From JBAZWE01 sp041660545 (GTDB taxonomy: Bacteria > Actinomycetota > Thermoleophilia > BMS3ABIN01), in contig JBAZWE010000012.1 in the NCBI GenBank assembly GCA_041660545.1, positions 1 to 35,351 on the forward strand: a stretch of DNA of 35,351 bases. Reading direction: 5' to 3'. How positions within the stretch are numbered: the stretch's first letter is position 1; each line of letters starts with the position of its first letter. Made by a program: the position numbers and the translations under genes. A model generated the notes under the pieces. That model worked only from the letters and a program-made list of their open reading frames with translations. It made no database searches and was not told the DNA's origin. This document shows positions 32,554 through 35,351 of this stretch, piece after piece.

Positions 32554-32805
32554 ATGGCCATTAAGCTCGAGAAGGAAACGGAGAAGTACCTGATCGACTC
32601 GATCAAGCGTTTCTTTATGGAGGATATGGAAGGCGAGATCGGTGATCTGAAGGCCATGCGCGTCCTTGATTTCTGCGTAAGGGAGATCGGGCCGGGCATC
32701 TACAACCAGGCGATAACAGACGCCCAGGCGTATTTCCAGGAGAAAGCCTCCGACCTGGATGGCGTGCTCTATGAGCCTGAGTCTGAATTCTGGAAAAGCC
32801 GCTGA
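32554..32805 (+). CDS. DUF2164 family protein
   Basis: 83 residues, matching the small DUF2164 family along its whole length: IKLEKETEKYLIDSIKRFF, EIGDLKAMRVLDFCVREIGPGIYNQAI, DAQAYFQEKASDLDG and YEPESEFW. It is a charged, helical, cytoplasmic protein of unknown function. ATG 32554 is preceded by a strong GAGGAGGGG. It stands alone between thiM and the toroid-like gene. Confidence 0.88.
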   Translation: MAIKLEKETEKYLIDSIKRFFMEDMEGEIGDLKAMRVLDFCVREIGPGIYNQAITDAQAYFQEKASDLDGVLYEPESEFWKSR

Positions 32806-32896
32806 GACTGCCTGGCTGATGGGCCGCGAAGAGATTAATGGGGCGCAGATTCCTGGGTGTCACGAACATTGATTGGGAACAATAGCAGGGGGTGAA

Positions 32897-33877
32897 ATGG
32901 ACTTTCCTGTCGACTGGTTGCTGGAGGGCGAGCCTTTCGTCGAGTACCGGACCAGGCTTGATCTGCTGGCCCAGTCCGGGAGTGACAAGGCGGTAAGGGC
33001 AGCGCGGCAAGCCATGTTGAACGACCCGCGAGTGGTTGGTTTGATCGATGATCTCTCGGGTTGGCCGGGGAAGGTCATCACCAGCCACAAAAGCGCCAGC
33101 CAGCCGTTCCACAAGCTGACATTTCTCGCCGATCTCGGCGTCAGGGTCAAAGATCCCGGTATCGCGACTATCGTCGCCGCGGTCATGAAGCGGCAGTCAG
33201 AAGAGGGGCCGTTCCAGCTACCCATCAACGTCGCGCAGCACCACGGTGGTTCGGGTACAGACGAATGGGCGTGGGCGCTATGTGATGCTCCGCTCATCGT
33301 TTACGGCCTGGCGAAGATGGGCATGGATGCGGACCCACAAGTCAGACAGGCGGTTGAATATCTTGCCGGGCTGGTCCGCGACAACGGCTGGCCGTGCGCT
33401 GTCTCCAAGGAGCTCGGCAAGTTCCGCGGGCCGGGTCGCAAGGACGATCCCTGTCCGTTCGCTAACCTCGCGATGCTCAAGGCGCTTGTCAGGTTCGACG
33501 ACTTGCGGGATGGGCCGGCGGCCCGCGCCGGGGCCGGGACGATCCTGGATCTGTGGAGTGATAGCAGAAGCCGGCATCCGTACATGTTCTTCATGGGCAC
33601 AGACTTCCGCAAACTCAAGGCTCCCCTGGTCTGGTATGACCTGCTGCACGTTCTGGATGTTCTCTCGCAACTGCCATGGCTTGCCATGGATGCCCGCCTG
33701 CTGGATATGCTGGACACGCTGAAGCGGAAGGCCGACGCGCAGGGGCGCTTCAGTCCGGAGTCGGTCTGGATGCCCTGGAAAGCGTGGGAGTTCGGGCAGA
33801 AGAAGGAGCCCTCGCGGTGGATCACCATGCTGGCCTGGCGCATAATCGGCAGGGTCGAGGGTTCACTGGCGCGATGA
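32897..33877 (+). CDS. Alpha/alpha-toroid-like protein of unknown function
   Basis: 326 residues from ATG 32897 (GGGGGTGAA upstream); the in-frame ATG 32873 lacks a ribosome site. It is helix-rich with spaced repeats such as HKLTFLADLGVRVKDPGI, PLIVYGLAKMGMDADPQV and WYDLLHVLDVLSQLPWLA. These resemble the repeats of prenyltransferase/terpenoid-cyclase-like alpha/alpha toroids. Cys residues occur in NGWPCAV and DDPCPFANL. No membrane segment is seen. I cannot assign a reaction. The stop overlaps a tiny open frame (ATGA). Confidence 0.7.
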   Translation: MDFPVDWLLEGEPFVEYRTRLDLLAQSGSDKAVRAARQAMLNDPRVVGLIDDLSGWPGKVITSHKSASQPFHKLTFLADLGVRVKDPGIATIVAAVMKRQSEEGPFQLPINVAQHHGGSGTDEWAWALCDAPLIVYGLAKMGMDADPQVRQAVEYLAGLVRDNGWPCAVSKELGKFRGPGRKDDPCPFANLAMLKALVRFDDLRDGPAARAGAGTILDLWSDSRSRHPYMFFMGTDFRKLKAPLVWYDLLHVLDVLSQLPWLAMDARLLDMLDTLKRKADAQGRFSPESVWMPWKAWEFGQKKEPSRWITMLAWRIIGRVEGSLAR

Positions 33878-33975
33878 GGCAGGGTTCGCTGTCGATAGAC
33901 GCATCGGCTGCCGTCAACGTTCCTGGGGTCAGCCGGGATGAACTCGAACAGATGTACGAATCATCTTCCGTTTAA
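33874..33975 (+). CDS. Small open frame coupled to the toroid-like gene
   Basis: 33 codons starting in an ATGA overlap with the preceding stop. The product is short and polar, ending ELEQMYESSSV. The coupling is the only support; there is no recognisable family. It may be a real small protein or a chance frame. Confidence 0.3.
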   Translation: MRQGSLSIDASAAVNVPGVSRDELEQMYESSSV

Positions 33976-34023
33976 TAAGATTGACCGGATGCGTGATAAC
34001 ACCAGATAGCCTTTCTTTAAAGT

Positions 34024-34558
34024 ATGACTGAGCGGCAGGATATCCCGGCCGGCGATTTCTCCGCCTGGCTTGGCAGGATGCGCCATGTGTTATCAGCCGC
34101 GGGTGGGATTGGTGTGGATTGCGGTGATTGCGACGGCTGCTGCCCCATGCTGATCGATGGCGGGTGCTCGATCTACGAGCACCGTCCGCTGACCTGCCGC
34201 ATCTACGACAGTCGGGTATTCGCCGCCGCCGGGATTGTCGCGGGTGGCGACGACCGCAAAAAAAATCAATCAGCGCGTGAGGCGCTGGAAGTTCAGTTAT
34301 CCCACAAGTCGCGACCGCGATGAGCATTCAGCGGTAGAGACCGCCGCCAGGTTCATCCGGGAGCATGCTGAAAGCTTTTCTGGTGGAAATTTACCTGACG
34401 ACCCGGGCCAGCTGGCCATCCTCGCGATCAAGGCTTACAAAGTTTTTCTTCTGCAGGACGGAAAGCCGACCGGAGATGAGTCCGTTTCTTCCGTGACCGC
34501 GACCGCAAATGCGATAGTCGAGGCGTGCAGGAAGTTCGATGCGTCAGGCGAGACCTGA
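34024..34558 (+). pseudogene. YkgJ-family Cys-cluster (zinc/iron-chelating) protein interrupted by a frameshift
   Basis: The first frame (34024-34323) carries the YkgJ cluster CGDCDGCCPMLIDGGC and RPLTCRIYDSRVFAAAGI. The second frame (visible from 34235 to 34558) continues the same family with INQRVRRWKFSYP and EHSAVETAARFIREHAESF. The two join at a run of eight A at 34258-34265; seven A would restore one frame of about 178 codons. The family usually has a Cys in the YDCR segment, and here it is Ser. Possible explanations are a sequencing error in the homopolymer, a true mutation, or slippage on A8. Confidence 0.72.
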
Positions 34559-34631
34559 GTCGCGCAAGTTTATCTGGAAGGCAGGTTGGGGATGAGAGAG
34601 TAGCGAAATCAACTCCATTGGAGGTGTCACG

Positions 34632-34859
34632 ATGAACCCGTTCTGCACATTCATGGCTTCGGGTGCCGGTCGGATCATTCGTATAGTAGCGGGTGTCGCC
34701 CTGATTGCCTGGGGCCTACTGGGGCTTGGAGGCACTACCGGCATAATTGTCGCGTTAGTCGGTGTATTGCCGCTGCTTGCCGGTCTGCTGGATTTCTGCG
34801 TCTTCGCGCCGCTCTTTGGCTGTCCGTTGAGCGGCTCGAAGATCCGTGCGGGAAAGTAG
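34632..34859 (+). CDS. Small DUF2892/YgaP-like membrane protein
   Basis: 75 residues with two closely spaced membrane helices (about 15-31 and 37-55). GAGRIIRIVAGVALIAWGLLG, VALVGVLPLLAGLLDFCVFAPLFG matches the YgaP-type inner membrane family, which often accompanies rhodanese domains. No rhodanese is present here. GGAGGTG precedes ATG 34632. The function is unknown. Confidence 0.82.
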   Translation: MNPFCTFMASGAGRIIRIVAGVALIAWGLLGLGGTTGIIVALVGVLPLLAGLLDFCVFAPLFGCPLSGSKIRAGK

Positions 34860-34916
34860 ACGCGCGCACCGGTGCAGTTCGAAGGGAACTGACGCATTGG
34901 CAGGATTCACGCGTTG

Positions 34917-35005
34917 GATGGCTTGCGTTTAGCCTGCCCTCCGATAAAATCTACCCATGCCTGCACGGACCAAGGAACCAAACCTGCGCGTCCGCGAGGA
35001 GAGTT
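34917..35005 (+). repeat. Direct repeat, copy 1: promoter plus gene start
   Basis: GATGGC at 34917, GCCCTCCGATAAAATC at 34936 and ACCCATGCCTG around 34953 recur at a constant offset of 346 bases. TAAAAT, with TTGCGT 16 bases before it, places an ATG (34957) six bases downstream, as in leaderless transcripts. The frame from 34957 encodes MPARTKEPNLRVRE but ends after 42 codons (35085), so copy 1 looks like a truncated gene start. Confidence 0.6.
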
Positions 35006-35069
35006 TTGAATCAAACTCGCCGATTCCGAACTGTTTGATACAGCAGTCGATGAATTGGAGGTTTTACGG

Positions 35070-35351
35070 ATGGCACGTACAGTGAAATGCCCTGCAGGCC
35101 AGTGGACCGCGATCTTCAACCACGCGTTCGTGCAGTTGCCAAACGCGTGGACGGCCTCCTTTACCGCAGAGGATGGTGGCTCCGTCACAGGCGAGGTCGC
35201 GGAGAAGTGGACTGAGCTTGGCGGCGCTGCGGGCGCGGGTTCAGGGAAGAGCGTGTGTTTTGATGGCGTGCAATTCCCCCCGCCCTCCGATAAAATCCAC
35301 CCATGCCTGAAACACCCAAGGAACCAAGCCTTCCAACCCGCGAGAGAGTAT
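35070..35351 (+). CDS. Unknown protein, C-terminus beyond window
   Basis: Open from ATG 35070 to the window edge (94 codons), with GGAGG eight bases before the start. The opening MARTVKCPAGQWTAIFNH and the Trp/Thr-rich strands that follow (AWTASFTAEDGGSVTGEV) suggest a small beta-rich domain. I do not recognise the family. Its last ~30 codons overlap repeat copy 2 in another frame, so the true end may be near the edge, or the frame may be broken there. Confidence 0.5.
   Translation, partial: MARTVKCPAGQWTAIFNHAFVQLPNAWTASFTAEDGGSVTGEVAEKWTELGGAAGAGSGKSVCFDGVQFPPPSDKIHPCLKHPRNQAFQPAREY
35263..35351 (+). repeat. Direct repeat, copy 2: promoter plus gene start (cut by window edge)
   Basis: It matches copy 1 at +346 with no gaps over GATGGC, GCCCTCCGATAAAATC and ACCCATGCCTG, then diverges while keeping protein similarity: MPETPKEPSLPTRERV against MPARTKEPNLRVREES. 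An ATG at 35303 starts the putative second gene, six bases after TAAAAT. Confidence 0.6.

Noticed and set aside
1..35351. tRNA, rRNA, CRISPR arrays, insertion sequences
   Set aside because: No T-loop-like tRNA signature outside coding sequence, no rRNA sequence, no evenly spaced repeats and no transposase frame were seen on either strand.

Overview
The window is dominated by an almost complete anaerobic (cobalt-early) cobalamin pathway at roughly 1.1-19.8 kb, followed by a varied housekeeping and accessory stretch. The moderately GC-rich composition, frequent GTG/TTG starts, ATGA/GTGA stop-start overlaps, a zincin-like HExxH protein, a DUF2164 protein and an adenosylcobalamin-dependent ribonucleotide reductase suggest a deep-branching anaerobic or microaerophilic bacterium. 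An actinobacterial-type lineage is my best guess; there is no rRNA or other marker here to settle it.

Layout. Positions 1-1072 hold the end of a NarL-type sensor kinase and its response regulator. A strong promoter, a cobalamin riboswitch and an intrinsic terminator (1088-1409) then lead into cobU-cobQ-cbiB-cobO-cobD-cbiA-cbiX/C. A second promoter, riboswitch and terminator (9208-9500) leads into the cobalt ECF transporter cbiM-N-Q-O and then cbiD-cbiE/T-cbiL-cbiF-cbiG/H-cbiJ-cobS. Together these cover cobalt import and insertion, ring methylation and contraction, reduction, amidation, adenosylation, aminopropanol attachment and nucleotide-loop assembly. CobT and the uroporphyrinogen/precorrin-2 steps are not in the window.

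Positions 19813-22065 (minus) encode a membrane protein with PAS/GAF domains and no output domain. Divergent from it is a compact plus-strand cassette (22294-24632): a lipoprotein with a DUF1573-like fold and an in-frame TGA directly after a Cys codon, a polytopic 4Fe-4S membrane protein, and a PCYCGC-motif lipoprotein. The TGA is followed by a stem-loop that fits the bacterial SECIS model. The extended frame ends exactly at the start of the next gene. I read this as a selenocysteine protein in an exported thiol/selenol redox or metal-handling system, the most interesting coding signal here.

The rest: a J-domain protein, an Rrf2 regulator with three Cys, a family 2 glycosyltransferase, class II NrdJ (a consumer of the B12 made upstream), a Cys-rich unknown, the HExxH protein, a zinc-ribbon membrane protein, ThiM, DUF2164, an alpha/alpha-toroid-like protein, a frameshifted YkgJ-family gene, a DUF2892-like membrane protein, and a duplicated promoter/start module at the right edge.

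The most interesting non-coding signal is a pair of homologous elements (1418-1531 and 5283-5400), just upstream of cobU and cobD. They share a conserved internal core, but each is closed by a near-perfect outer helix whose sequence is unrelated between the copies. That is the pattern of a structured RNA, or of an unusual palindromic mobile element.
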